Assembly: GCA_943788895.1 (NCBI GenBank)
Contig: CALSRZ010000003.1
Span: forward strand, 285,310 to 349,309
From: an uncultured Pseudomonadales bacterium
GTDB taxonomy: Bacteria > Pseudomonadota > Gammaproteobacteria > Pseudomonadales > Porticoccaceae
DNA length: 64,000 bases
Reading direction: 5' to 3'
Below the pieces are notes generated by a model. That model searched no databases. It was not told the DNA's origin and saw nothing but the letters and a program-made list of their open reading frames with translations. Positions 40,277-50,178 of the stretch are shown in pieces. Made by a program: the position numbers and the translations under genes. Every line of letters begins with the position of its first letter. Position 1 is the stretch's first letter.

Positions 40277-40612
40277 CTAACAGGCAGCGGCGCGAACCAG
40301 CCAGGGCCAGGAGGCCTTAAGTGCGGCATAGGTGGGAAAACCATAAGTGGCAGCGGCACCAGCGGCATTGGCTGCGTAGTGAGCTTTAATCGCACAGGTC
40401 AATGCATGAAAGGCGGCGACGCCAATTAGCGCAAGCAGTGCGGCGGCACCGAGCACAATCAGGGCAATGATTAGCGGTGGCAGCGCGGCGAACAGAATAA
40501 CCGCAGCTATCACTAACAGCGCGATAGCGACCCGATAGACTACTTGAAACAGAGCAGGAATTTTTGCAGAAATATCGAATTGGGACTCTTCGTTTAACGA
40601 ATTGTTTGACAT
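40277..40612 (-). CDS. Small Ala/Leu-rich membrane protein upstream of DUF2235 gene
   Basis: 111-aa complete ORF with long hydrophobic segment, same strand as DUF2235 gene. Confidence 0.65.
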   Translation of the reverse strand: MSNNSLNEESQFDISAKIPALFQVVYRVAIALLVIAAVILFAALPPLIIALIVLGAAALLALIGVAAFHALTCAIKAHYAANAAGAAATYGFPTYAALKASWPWLVRAAAC

Positions 40613-40791
40613 AGCACTTCTCCTTTGAAAAAAATTGAGTCAATGGACCTAATTTATTGTTGCTCTCACCACTGACCAACAATCTTCAAAAGAAGATGCT
40701 GCAGCGGTGATTCCATAAGCAGTTCAAACGAGTCTAGTTGAGTAGTCTGGAGATTTCCAAAGCATCCGACGAACGGTAGGAGAGAGGCTGA

Positions 40792-41199
40792 TCAGTCCAG
40801 CGGTTTTACATAGAGAACCAGGTTGTGGCCGACCAGCTGATAGCCATTTTTGGCGGCAATGCGCTCTTGCAGCTTTTCAATTTCAGCATCGTGAAACTCA
40901 ATAACCTTGCCAGTCTCGGTGCACACCATATGGTCGTGGTGCTCACCCCGATCAATCTCATAGACCGCCGGCCCATTATCAAAATTATGCCGCTCGATAA
41001 GACCCGCCGCTTCAAATTGAGTGAGCACACGGTAGACCGTGGCAATACCCACATCTTCACCGGCATCACGCAGTGCCTGATAAATATCTTCGGCTGTCAT
41101 ATGACGATTAAGGCAGTTTTCGAGGATTTGTAAAATTTTAATTCTCGGTACGGTGACCTTGAGACCGACTTTTTTTAATTCTTGATCTTCTAGAGTCAT
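40792..41199 (-). CDS. fur: Ferric uptake regulator
   Basis: GLKVTVPRIKILQILE, DIYQALRDAGEDVGIATVYRVLTQFE, HHDHMVC. Confidence 0.97.
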   Translation of the reverse strand: MTLEDQELKKVGLKVTVPRIKILQILENCLNRHMTAEDIYQALRDAGEDVGIATVYRVLTQFEAAGLIERHNFDNGPAVYEIDRGEHHDHMVCTETGKVIEFHDAEIEKLQERIAAKNGYQLVGHNLVLYVKPLD

Positions 41200-41269
41200 G
41201 GTTACCCCTTCTCTATGTTAGTCGCTTTGGGTATTATCCCCATTCGCGCAACCAACTGGAAGCCCATCG

Positions 41270-41623
41270 ATGCGATTAGTTCTACTTTGTTTGATCAGTT
41301 TGTCTCTTTTTTCCACCGGCTGTAGCTGGGTAAAATTCCCCGGCGTACACAAAGTCGATGTTCAGCAGGGCAATATCGTCGACCAGGAGATGATTGATAA
41401 GTTGCTCCCGGGGATGACCAAATCTCAGGTTCGCTTTGTTCTGGGGACACCACTGGTGGTGGATACCTTTAATCAGTCGCGCTGGGATTACTATTACAGT
41501 CGGGTGACATCTCAGGGAAAAGAGACTCAGGAACAGGTGACAATCTTTTTTAATGCTGAAGATAAGCTCGAGCGCATAACGGGTGATTACCTGCCGACCA
41601 CTGCAATGCCCGAAGCCAAATAA
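41270..41623 (+). CDS. bamE: Outer membrane protein assembly factor BamE
   Basis: Lipobox STGC; VRFVLGTPLVVDTFNQSRWDYYYS; divergent from fur. Confidence 0.95.
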   Translation: MRLVLLCLISLSLFSTGCSWVKFPGVHKVDVQQGNIVDQEMIDKLLPGMTKSQVRFVLGTPLVVDTFNQSRWDYYYSRVTSQGKETQEQVTIFFNAEDKLERITGDYLPTTAMPEAK

Positions 41624-41648
41624 GCACTATCTGCCAGGCTTTCTACTG

Positions 41649-41999
41649 TTAGGCATCCTGCTGCTTTTTTAACTTGGCCTCTTCGGCTCGGCGGCGGCGA
41701 ACTTCTTTGGGGTCGGCAATCAGCGGACGGTAGATCTCAACCCGATCGCGGTTCTGCAGCTGATAGATATCCGGCTCTGGCAGGCCCTTGGTGCCAAGCA
41801 CCTGAGAGAAGATACCCATCTTGGCAGTCGCCAGATCGATTTCGGGAAAGCTCTGCACAATACCCGACTGCTCCACAGCTTGATAAGCAGTGGTACCAGT
41901 CGCCACATCCAGTTTGATCAGCTTCTGTTTTTCCGGCAATCCATAAACCACTTCTACGCTGATAGTTGTTTCATTGCCGCTTGTTTCATTAAGAGTCAT
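41649..41999 (-). CDS. RnfH family protein (RatB); start chosen at internal Met
   Basis: VEVVYGLPEKQKLIKLDV, DRVEIYRPLIADPKEVRRRRA. Confidence 0.9.
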   Translation of the reverse strand: MTLNETSGNETTISVEVVYGLPEKQKLIKLDVATGTTAYQAVEQSGIVQSFPEIDLATAKMGIFSQVLGTKGLPEPDIYQLQNRDRVEIYRPLIADPKEVRRRRAEEAKLKKQQDA

Positions 42000-42435
42000 T
42001 TGTGTTTCCATAAACCTCGTCGGCTCGACGACAGAGTGAGTCGACAAGTTCGTTGGCCATAGTAGAGAATAGTTTCGCTGCAGCCAAGCCTACTGCCATA
42101 TTATTAAATTCAAATTCCAAATCCAGACTTACCTTGCAGGCCTCGGGGGTCAGCGACTTAAATGTCCACACCCCTTTTAAACGTTTAAACGGCCCATCCT
42201 CGAGATTCATCTCAATCATCGAGGGTGCCTGCAACCGATTTCTGGTCATAAAACTGGTCTTTACGCCGCCCTTTTTTAAATCCAGCCGCGCAACCATTTG
42301 CTGGTCGCTATGCTCAAATACCTCCGCCGTCTGACAGCCTTCCATAAACAGTGGATAGCTGGCCACATCATTGACCAGATCGTACATGGCTTGATCCGAG
42401 TGCATTACCAGAGCGGAGCGTTGAACAGTATTCAC
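41989..42435 (-). CDS. ratA: Type II toxin-antitoxin-like RatA family protein (SRPBCC)
   Basis: SALVMHSDQAMYDLVNDVASYPLFMEGC; adjacent to RnfH. Confidence 0.92.
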   Translation of the reverse strand: MNTVQRSALVMHSDQAMYDLVNDVASYPLFMEGCQTAEVFEHSDQQMVARLDLKKGGVKTSFMTRNRLQAPSMIEMNLEDGPFKRLKGVWTFKSLTPEACKVSLDLEFEFNNMAVGLAAAKLFSTMANELVDSLCRRADEVYGNTNDS

Positions 42436-42442
42436 AGAAGCC

Positions 42443-43816
42443 TCAAGAGAAAAACTTATCGTAGATACCCATCACAAACACCGCGGAGATGGCTATAGGG
42501 GCTATATAGCGCAGGGTAAAGCGCCACAGCTGCATGACTACTGGCGGTGTACCCTGCATCTCATCATCGACAAATTGCTCTTTCATCACATAGCCAACAA
42601 AGATGGCGATTAGCAATCCGGATAGAGGCAACATTACGTTAGAGGTTAAGAAATCGAGGAAATCAAAGAAGGTAAAGCCGGCAACTGTTGCCTCTGACCA
42701 GATATTAAACGAAAAAACACTGCCCAACCCCAGCACCCAGGTACCACCGGCAATCAGCAGATTGGCCTGGACACGGGTCATATTTTTCGCTTCGATCAGC
42801 CAGGCAACAGCGGGTTCGAGTAGGGAGATCGCCGAGCTCCATGCGGCAATGGTCACCAGCACAAAGAATGCCGAACCGATCAATAGACCGCCGGGCATAC
42901 TGCCAAAGGCCACTGGCAGACTGATAAACATCAGTCCCGGGCCAGCGCTAGGCTCTAGGCCTGGAGTGGCAAAAACAATCGGAAAAATCACCAGACCTGA
43001 AATAATCGCCACCATGCTGTCGAAAAAGGCCACCGTTAAAATAGTCTTACCTATATTGGCGTTCTGGGGCATATAGGCACCGTAGGCCATAATCGCACCC
43101 ATACCTATGCTCAGGGTAAAGAATGCCTGACCCATAGCCTCGAGCAGACCGCGTCCGGTCAGGGCGTCGAGATTAAAGCTAAACAGAAAATCCCAGCCAG
43201 CCTGAAAGTTGCCACGGAAAATACTAAAGCCGAGCAGCACAAATAACATCACAAAGAGCAGCGGCATTAATATTTCAACAGCGATGCCCAGACCTTTTTT
43301 AACCCCGCCAACCACTACGCCGACACAGAGAATCATAAAAAATGTCTGCCAGCCTATCAGTCGAATCGGGTCAGCCAGCAGATTGCCAAATACTGCAGAG
43401 GCGGCATCACCGTTGGCGCCACGCAACTCACCAGAGGCCATGGCAAAAATATAGTCCAGCGCCCAGCCGGCAATTACTGCATAGAAAGAGATAATTAACA
43501 TGCCGGCGAGAACACCGAGCCAGCCAAGGTTGCGCCAGGCGGAGTTGGCGCCGCTCTCGGCAACCAGTTCGCGCACCGAGTTAATCGGGCTTTGGCGTCC
43601 CCGGCGACCAATAGTCACCTCGGCCATCATCACTGGCACACCGATTAATAGAATACAGGCGAGATAGGCGAGAACAAATGCACCGCCACCGTTGTTGCCA
43701 GCGACATAGGGAAACTTCCACATATTGCCGAGCCCAACTGCCGAGCCAGTGGCCGCCATAATAAATGTCCAGCGACTAGCCCAGGTTCCGTGCATCCCTT
43801 TTTGTTGCAAGCCCAT
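42443..43816 (-). CDS. Sodium-dependent (SNF/NSS family) transporter
   Basis: WTFIMAATGSAVGLGNMWKFPYVAGNNGGGAFVL. Confidence 0.96.
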   Translation of the reverse strand: MGLQQKGMHGTWASRWTFIMAATGSAVGLGNMWKFPYVAGNNGGGAFVLAYLACILLIGVPVMMAEVTIGRRGRQSPINSVRELVAESGANSAWRNLGWLGVLAGMLIISFYAVIAGWALDYIFAMASGELRGANGDAASAVFGNLLADPIRLIGWQTFFMILCVGVVVGGVKKGLGIAVEILMPLLFVMLFVLLGFSIFRGNFQAGWDFLFSFNLDALTGRGLLEAMGQAFFTLSIGMGAIMAYGAYMPQNANIGKTILTVAFFDSMVAIISGLVIFPIVFATPGLEPSAGPGLMFISLPVAFGSMPGGLLIGSAFFVLVTIAAWSSAISLLEPAVAWLIEAKNMTRVQANLLIAGGTWVLGLGSVFSFNIWSEATVAGFTFFDFLDFLTSNVMLPLSGLLIAIFVGYVMKEQFVDDEMQGTPPVVMQLWRFTLRYIAPIAISAVFVMGIYDKFFS

Positions 43817-43929
43817 AAAACCCCTCCAATTTTTAACCTGAATTGTAACTCTATCCCCAGAGCGTTCCCAATAAAAAACGTCCCGGCGCGGCGCATTTGT
43901 TTATGATAAATAGACCAGCCGACGTATAA

Positions 43930-44412
43930 TTGACCACTATGAGTAAAAAGAAACCCAAAGCCCTATCGAATACTATCGCCCTAAATAAAAAGGCGAAGCA
44001 TAACTATTTCCTTGAACAAAAGTTTGAGGCGGGGATTGCATTGATGGGTTGGGAAGTGAAAAGTCTGCGCGACGGCAAGGTTAACCTAACCGACACCTAT
44101 GTTCTGATACAGAATGGAGAGGCCTGGTTGATCGGCACTAATATTACTCCTCTGAAAACCGCCTCGACCCACTATGTCACCGAGCCTATCCGCTCACGCA
44201 AGCTGCTGCTCAACCGCCGCGAACTCGACAAGCTTGAGGCCGGGGTTAACCAGAAGGGGCATACCTGCGTCTGCACCGCGCTGTACTGGAAGAACCATCT
44301 GGTGAAGTGCGAGATCGCTCTAGCCAAGGGCAAGGCGGACTTCGATAAACGTCAGGATGAAAAAGAGCGCGACTGGGATCGCCAGAAACAGCGGATTATG
44401 CGCCACTCTTAA
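43930..44412 (+). CDS. smpB: SsrA-binding protein
   Basis: [54 protein letters not shown]. Confidence 0.98.
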   Translation: MTTMSKKKPKALSNTIALNKKAKHNYFLEQKFEAGIALMGWEVKSLRDGKVNLTDTYVLIQNGEAWLIGTNITPLKTASTHYVTEPIRSRKLLLNRRELDKLEAGVNQKGHTCVCTALYWKNHLVKCEIALAKGKADFDKRQDEKERDWDRQKQRIMRHS

Positions 44413-44460
44413 TCACTTGCTGTCGCGCAACCATTGAGTGTCGAGCTATTTTCTATAAAT

Positions 44461-45186
44461 CTACTTTCTATCAAATAGCCCTTTCAGCGCGCCGGCTTTT
44501 TCCTTAACCTGATCTTCCAGCGACTTGCCAAAATCTTTAACCGCCCCTGACTCGCTGATCGCATTGCCAGCGGCAGCTACAATCGCATTGATGATCTCTG
44601 CCGCCGCCTCGGCGCCAGACACTCCACCCTCTGACTGACCTATACCGGTAAGATGTAAATCTGGCAGCGCCAAATCAATTCCCTTGCCGTTGAGAATGGC
44701 GTAACTAACCTTGCCGTCGGTAATTCTCAGGTCGCGGATTATAAATTTTTTGCCGCCCTGCGCCGTACTGCTCTGCTCATCATCTGCACCGAGGTAGCTG
44801 TTTATATTGGACTGAATGCGATCGAGATTACTGCGCCCATCTGCGCGCTCCATAGTAATTTCTGGTGCCACAATACGCAGGGAATCAATAATAATTGTGT
44901 CACTGGCCAGCGAGTCCGCATCCATAGCAAAGCTGATCTCGCCGAGGCTAAATGCGTCAGCCGCAGCAAAACCCTCGGGGTTGGCCACCCGCAATCCAGA
45001 AAAACTGCCCTTGGCGGTGGTTAACGAGAGATCCACCGAGTTTAGGCTAACCGATGACTGAGTCATCTCTGGACCAATGGTTTCGACCGCTGTCTTTATG
45101 CCGCGATCCAGATTTATCACCACAAATACCAGCAGCGCAATCATTACCAAAATAATGACCGATACAATTTTACTAATCTTTTTCAT
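44461..45186 (-). CDS. AsmA-like/uncharacterised inner membrane-anchored protein
   Basis: N-terminal TM then AsmA-like SLTTAKGSFSGLRVANPEGF. Confidence 0.65.
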   Translation of the reverse strand: MKKISKIVSVIILVMIALLVFVVINLDRGIKTAVETIGPEMTQSSVSLNSVDLSLTTAKGSFSGLRVANPEGFAAADAFSLGEISFAMDADSLASDTIIIDSLRIVAPEITMERADGRSNLDRIQSNINSYLGADDEQSSTAQGGKKFIIRDLRITDGKVSYAILNGKGIDLALPDLHLTGIGQSEGGVSGAEAAAEIINAIVAAAGNAISESGAVKDFGKSLEDQVKEKAGALKGLFDRK

Positions 45187-45296
45187 ATTCCTGTCCTGTG
45201 AAAATTATCCATGGAAAACAACAGTTAGCTAAAGCATAGATGCTATTCTGTTATCTGTAAAAATTAGCACTGACACCGCTGAGGGCCAAACCAACA

Positions 45297-46046
45297 ATGA
45301 CAAGCAAACTGTCTCCGCTCGCCACCCCCTCGCTGATTATCGAGGGCTTGAAGCTGCTCTGGCATCCGCGTATTCGCTGGCTGGTAATTATTCCGCTGCT
45401 GATTAATATTCTGCTGTTCTCTGCGGTTACCTGGGTTGCCGGCATCTGGGTTGGCGACTGGCTCAACTGGTTAACTGCCTCTGTACCGGAATGGCTGCAG
45501 TGGCTGGCATGGGTTATCTGGCTGTTATTTGCCCTGCTGGTGCTGGTTATCTACTCGTTTACCTTTACTCTATTTGCCAACCTGATCGGCTCGCCGTTTT
45601 ACGGGATTATTGCCGAGCGGGTTATTGCTATGCAGCGCGGCGACAGCGATCCAACACCCCAGACCTTAACTGTATTGCTGGCGATAGCTCGAGATAGCTT
45701 TATTCGCGAGTTACAGATACTGGCCTATCTATTGCCTCGCACTATTGGGGTGTTATTAGTGACTTTTATTATTAGCTTTATACCGCTGATCAATATCGCA
45801 GCGCCTTTAATCGCTGGCAGCTGGGCGGCCTGGACACTGGCGATACAGTATTTTGATTATCCTGCGGATGCAGATCAGGTGGCATTTAGAGAGGCGCGAA
45901 AGATGGCCGGGAAACAGCGTTGGCTATCACTGGGGTTTGGATTTTCCGCGCTTGGTGCTGCAGCGATTCCAGTCCTTAACTTGCTACTGCTACCGGCAAC
46001 AGTGATCGGCGGCACCCTGCTCTGGTGCCGCGAGTATTCAGATTAA
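45297..46046 (+). CDS. CysZ/EI24 family membrane protein
   Basis: GLKLLWHPRIRWLVIIPLLINILLF; TLFANLIGSPFYGIIAERV. Confidence 0.85.
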   Translation: MTSKLSPLATPSLIIEGLKLLWHPRIRWLVIIPLLINILLFSAVTWVAGIWVGDWLNWLTASVPEWLQWLAWVIWLLFALLVLVIYSFTFTLFANLIGSPFYGIIAERVIAMQRGDSDPTPQTLTVLLAIARDSFIRELQILAYLLPRTIGVLLVTFIISFIPLINIAAPLIAGSWAAWTLAIQYFDYPADADQVAFREARKMAGKQRWLSLGFGFSALGAAAIPVLNLLLLPATVIGGTLLWCREYSD

Positions 46047-46069
46047 AAAACGCTTGTGTCGGCTGAGGA

Positions 46070-47743
46070 TTACTCGGCTGTCTTTTTCTGATCGCCCTGA
46101 CTGTCTTGAGACGTTTCCTCTGCTGGGGCTTCTGCTACTGGAGCTTCTTCCTTAGGTGTTTCTTGAGCAGGCGTTTCTTCGGTTACAGGCTTTTCGGTTA
46201 CAGGCTTTTCGGTTACAGGCTTTTCGGTTACAGGCTCTGTTTTTGCAGGTTCTTCTGCTACCGGCGTTTCCTTTACAGCTTTTTCTTCTACCGGCTTTTC
46301 TTTAGCTTCAACAGTTTCATTTTCAACGGGTTCGGCCACAGGCGCCTGTTCTTGAGAGGCTTCTTCTTTAGGCGCTTCTTTTTTAGGCGCATCTTTCTTA
46401 GCTGGGGGACGTTTGCGCGCTGGCGCAGGAACATCGACCAAAAGTGCTTCATCGGGCATGGTGCAGGGCAGCTTCATATCCAGCAGTTTTTCAATCGGCT
46501 CCAGCAGAAACGCATCGTCTTCACAGGCAAAGCTTACCGAGATACCTGTCTGTCCAGCACGACCGGTGCGGCCAATACGGTGAACATAGTCTTCAGGCTC
46601 TTCAGGCAGGGTAAAGTTAATCACGTGGCTAACGCCATTTACGTGAATACCACGACCGGCAACATCGGTGGCAACCATCACTTTAAGGCTGCCATTTTTA
46701 AATGATTCGAGGGTTTTCATACGACGATTCTGCGGCACATCACCGGCGATCAAACCAACTTTAAAGCCTTTCTTTTTTAAACGCTCATAAAGGGTTCGGC
46801 AAATATCCCGGCGATTAGCAAATACCATCACACTCTCAACTGCATCATCCTTAAGGATATTCTGCAGCAGATTAAACTTCTCACTGGCAGTGGTAATAAA
46901 TATCTTCTGCTCTACGGTATCTGTAGCAACGCGCTCCGGCTCCATCTCGAGCATCACTGGCTTATCAGTCCACTGTTCAGAGAGACGCAGAACTTCAGGG
47001 GTAAAGGTCGCAGAGAATAATAATGTCTGGCGATCTTCGCGAGGTGGTGTCAGTCGCACCAGTCGGCGCACCTGGGGAATAAAGCCCATATCGAGCATAC
47101 GGTCGGCTTCGTCGATCACCAGCACTTCAACCTGATCTAGGTGAATATCTCGGTTGTTGGCAAAATCCAACAGGCGGCCCGGTGTTCCAACCAAAATATC
47201 ACAATGATTCTTTTGGACTTTCTGCAGCTGTTTGGCGTAATCCATACCGCCAACCAGAGTATGTACTTTAAGATCAGTGTGCTTAACTAACTGCTCGGCA
47301 TCTTCGCCAATCTGAATTGCTAGCTCTCTTGTCGGCGCCAGAATTAGGGCGCGCGCTTCACCCATATAGCGCTCATCTTCGATAGGGTGCTTTAATAAAT
47401 CACTGATCGTACTGACCAAAAATGCGGCGGTTTTACCTGTGCCGGTTTGCGCCTTGCCAACCATATCGTGGCCGCGCACTGTGTGGGGCAGAGAGGCACC
47501 CTGAATCGGTGTGCAGAAGGAAAAGCCAGCATCTTGAATACCACGCATAAGCGACAGCGGCAAATCAAAGTCATGGAAGCGAACCTTGCCCTCTTGAGGC
47601 TCAACGACAAACTGATCGATAGACCATTTTTTATTGCCACCACGACCGCGACCGCGGCGTCTGCCACCCCGTGATGAGGAGTTTGATGGCTTGCTATTGG
47701 CGTTATTAGCGGATGTCTCTTTAGTATCGGTAGTTTCAGTCAA
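46070..47743 (-). CDS. rhlB: DEAD-box ATP-dependent RNA helicase, RhlB-like, with long repetitive C-terminal tail
   Basis: [46 protein letters not shown] tail. Confidence 0.9.
   Translation of the reverse strand: MTETTDTKETSANNANSKPSNSSSRGGRRRGRGRGGNKKWSIDQFVVEPQEGKVRFHDFDLPLSLMRGIQDAGFSFCTPIQGASLPHTVRGHDMVGKAQTGTGKTAAFLVSTISDLLKHPIEDERYMGEARALILAPTRELAIQIGEDAEQLVKHTDLKVHTLVGGMDYAKQLQKVQKNHCDILVGTPGRLLDFANNRDIHLDQVEVLVIDEADRMLDMGFIPQVRRLVRLTPPREDRQTLLFSATFTPEVLRLSEQWTDKPVMLEMEPERVATDTVEQKIFITTASEKFNLLQNILKDDAVESVMVFANRRDICRTLYERLKKKGFKVGLIAGDVPQNRRMKTLESFKNGSLKVMVATDVAGRGIHVNGVSHVINFTLPEEPEDYVHRIGRTGRAGQTGISVSFACEDDAFLLEPIEKLLDMKLPCTMPDEALLVDVPAPARKRPPAKKDAPKKEAPKEEASQEQAPVAEPVENETVEAKEKPVEEKAVKETPVAEEPAKTEPVTEKPVTEKPVTEKPVTEETPAQETPKEEAPVAEAPAEETSQDSQGDQKKTAE
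46181..46240. repeat. 15-bp tandem repeat x4 encoding VTEKP units in RhlB tail
   Basis: ggttacaggcttttc x3 plus ggttacaggctctgt. Confidence 0.95.
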
Positions 47744-47921
47744 GGTAAGGTACGCATTGTTGGACAGGTTGAATGCACAGAAAACGTCATTAAAAGATCA
47801 TCGAGAGATCAACAATAAGGGCATCTGCGCTCATAATTGCGCGCGAATTGTAGCAGAATTGTCGTCGGCCCGTTTAGTTTAATAAACGGGCCCTGTTGAT
47901 AGATGAGCAACAGCAGCGCTG

Positions 47922-48575
47922 TCATCCCTTACAGAAGCGTTTCGCGAGCCAGTAATCAACACTGACCCAGCGCCCAGCGCCGCTAAATAAAAGCATCAGC
48001 AGCATAATAAAATAGGTTGCCGCAAATTCGATGCCGTTATTTAAAATAACAAAATTACCCTTTTCAGTGAGCCAGCTGTAATTGCCGTGCCGACGTAAAA
48101 TGGATTTTGCCGCCGAGACTCGCTCACCGACGCCAACACTGTTTTCCAGACTTCTCTGTGCCGCGGGAATACCTACCGTGGCCAGTACTTTAGCGGTGCT
48201 GGTATCGGGATCACCCGGGGCGATGGCAAACCAGCCATTTTCCCAGTGGGCAGTTCCAGCCGCCACGATCATGGTCATCATCAGTGGAATTACCACCAAT
48301 CTTGTTGCAGCACCCAGCAGCAGAGCCAAACCACCAAACAGCTCCGCGCTGGCGGCCAGAAAAACCATCAGTGCCGGCGCTGGCAGGCCGAGGCCCCAGT
48401 CCGGGTTGCCAAACCAGGCCACCATATCATCCCAATTGGCAAACTTGTGGGCGCCGACACCAATAAAAATGGGTGCCAGGTAAAGGCGCAGCGCCAGGGG
48501 CCCGAGCCAGTCGATAGCTTTTAATTTTTCAGTAAATAGTGCGTATAACGAGGCGAGGTTTTGCATTTTGATCAC
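47922..48575 (-). CDS. DoxX family membrane protein
   Basis: RLYLAPIFIGVGAHKFANWDDMVAWFG; multi-TM. Confidence 0.9.
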   Translation of the reverse strand: MIKMQNLASLYALFTEKLKAIDWLGPLALRLYLAPIFIGVGAHKFANWDDMVAWFGNPDWGLGLPAPALMVFLAASAELFGGLALLLGAATRLVVIPLMMTMIVAAGTAHWENGWFAIAPGDPDTSTAKVLATVGIPAAQRSLENSVGVGERVSAAKSILRRHGNYSWLTEKGNFVILNNGIEFAATYFIMLLMLLFSGAGRWVSVDYWLAKRFCKG

Positions 48576-48744
48576 TCCATTGAATCTGTTGATTTTTTAT
48601 AACGGCAAATTAGATTGCCTAAGAGTAAATAAATTCCGGGGATCAAACAACTAACCAATAACTCTGTATATATTCTGCGAATAGTTTGTCTTTTTGCTCG
48701 CTTTGCCGCCGCAATTAAACGAAGATAAACCCTAACAAAAAACA

Positions 48745-50178
48745 GTGCCTTTCATGCTTTCCAAAAATACCCACAACTCAAAATTTATCGATAATGCGCG
48801 GCTACTTTGGCGCCTTGCCGGACCGTTGATTCTCGGTCAAATTGCTGTGGTCGGCATGAATGTTACTGATATTTATATGGCTGGCCAGGTCAGCGCCAAT
48901 GCCTTGGCGGCGGTGCAGCTGGGCGGCAGCATGTGGGCAGTAATCAATCTCGTAGTGATTGGCATAATGATTGGCAATAGCCCAATTATTGGCAATTACT
49001 GGGGGGCGGGAAAGCCGCATCTGGTGCGTTTTCAATTTCAACAGGCACTTTGGCTTGCACTGCCAATGGGGCTGCTAGTCAACTGCGGGGTTCTCAGCGG
49101 CATCTTTATTCTCGGACAGCTGGATATATCTGCTGAAGTCTATGATATTGGACGCCGCTATCTTATGCCGTTCCTTATTACCGGCTTAATGTTTCCCGCA
49201 TTCTTTGCTTTTCGCAGTACCTTTGAAGGGATTGGCGATATTCGCCCGGTGCTGATTTTTAATGCCGCTGCATTTCTACTCAATATTATTTTAGATTACG
49301 CATTTGTATTTGGGCACTTTGGCTTTCCCGCTATGGGCGGCGAAGGTGCTGGCTGGGCAACCGCTACAGTGATGACATTTCTACTGCTGTGTATGGCAAT
49401 CTATGCTCAGCGTTCGCGGACTATGCGCGCACTCAAGCTCTACCATCAATTTGCTCGCGCCAATCTGGCGGCCATTGCAAATATCCTCAAGCTAGGCATT
49501 CCTATCGCCCTGAATATCTTGGCGGAAATTTGTTTCTTCGCAATTATTCCCCTATTGATAGCCCATTTGGGTGCCAACGTTGTCGGCGCACATGCTATTG
49601 CTATCAATATCGATTCACTGGCATTTATGGTACCGCTGGGAATGGCTCAGGCACTGACGATTAAGGTTGCCCATGCCGAGGGCGCCAACAATCCAAAACT
49701 GGCCAGACAGATATGTCTGGTGGGTTTTAAACTGGTATTTTTACTCGCACTGTTAATGGCTGCTATCAAGATTGCTTTTAGCAGTAACTTCGCCAGTGCC
49801 TTTAGCGCCGACCCCAGTGTTCAAGCAATTGCTACCAACCTGTTCTTTTTCGCTGCAATACTAGGCTGTATCGACTGCTTGCAGATGTGTGCCAGTGGCG
49901 CGCTGCGCGGCTATAAGGATGTGCGCCTACCACTGTTGATTCAGGTGATTGCTTTCTGGGGTATCGCTTTCCCGATTGCCTACTCGCTGGCGCTAACGGA
50001 TTTCTGGGGAGAACCCCTAGGTGTTTACGGGTTCTGGGCGGGGATGATTATCGGTGCATTTTGCGCGGGAATTGGCCTGTTGAGTCGTTGGAATATTGTC
50101 TCGCGCAATAGAATTTATCTGGCAGCCAACTCAGAATCACCAAGCTCAGAATCACCAAGCCCAGAATCACCAAACTAA
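48745..50178 (+). CDS. MATE family efflux transporter
   Basis: LAGPLILGQIAVVGMNVTDIYMAGQVS; LGIPIALNILAEICFF. Confidence 0.95.
   Translation: MPFMLSKNTHNSKFIDNARLLWRLAGPLILGQIAVVGMNVTDIYMAGQVSANALAAVQLGGSMWAVINLVVIGIMIGNSPIIGNYWGAGKPHLVRFQFQQALWLALPMGLLVNCGVLSGIFILGQLDISAEVYDIGRRYLMPFLITGLMFPAFFAFRSTFEGIGDIRPVLIFNAAAFLLNIILDYAFVFGHFGFPAMGGEGAGWATATVMTFLLLCMAIYAQRSRTMRALKLYHQFARANLAAIANILKLGIPIALNILAEICFFAIIPLLIAHLGANVVGAHAIAINIDSLAFMVPLGMAQALTIKVAHAEGANNPKLARQICLVGFKLVFLLALLMAAIKIAFSSNFASAFSADPSVQAIATNLFFFAAILGCIDCLQMCASGALRGYKDVRLPLLIQVIAFWGIAFPIAYSLALTDFWGEPLGVYGFWAGMIIGAFCAGIGLLSRWNIVSRNRIYLAANSESPSSESPSPESPN
50131..50175. repeat. 15-bp tandem repeat x3 abutting the MATE stop codon
   Basis: tcagaatcaccaagc x2 and ccagaatcaccaaac. 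Confidence 0.95.

Noticed and set aside
41989-42435. RatA/RnfH pair as a toxin-antitoxin defence module
   Set aside because: Conserved housekeeping arrangement near smpB and bamE in gammaproteobacteria; RatA is a CoQ10-binding-like START protein in many contexts.
46181-46240. Regular direct repeats considered as a possible CRISPR array
   Set aside because: 15-bp units are contiguous without spacers and encode an in-frame VTEKP protein repeat.
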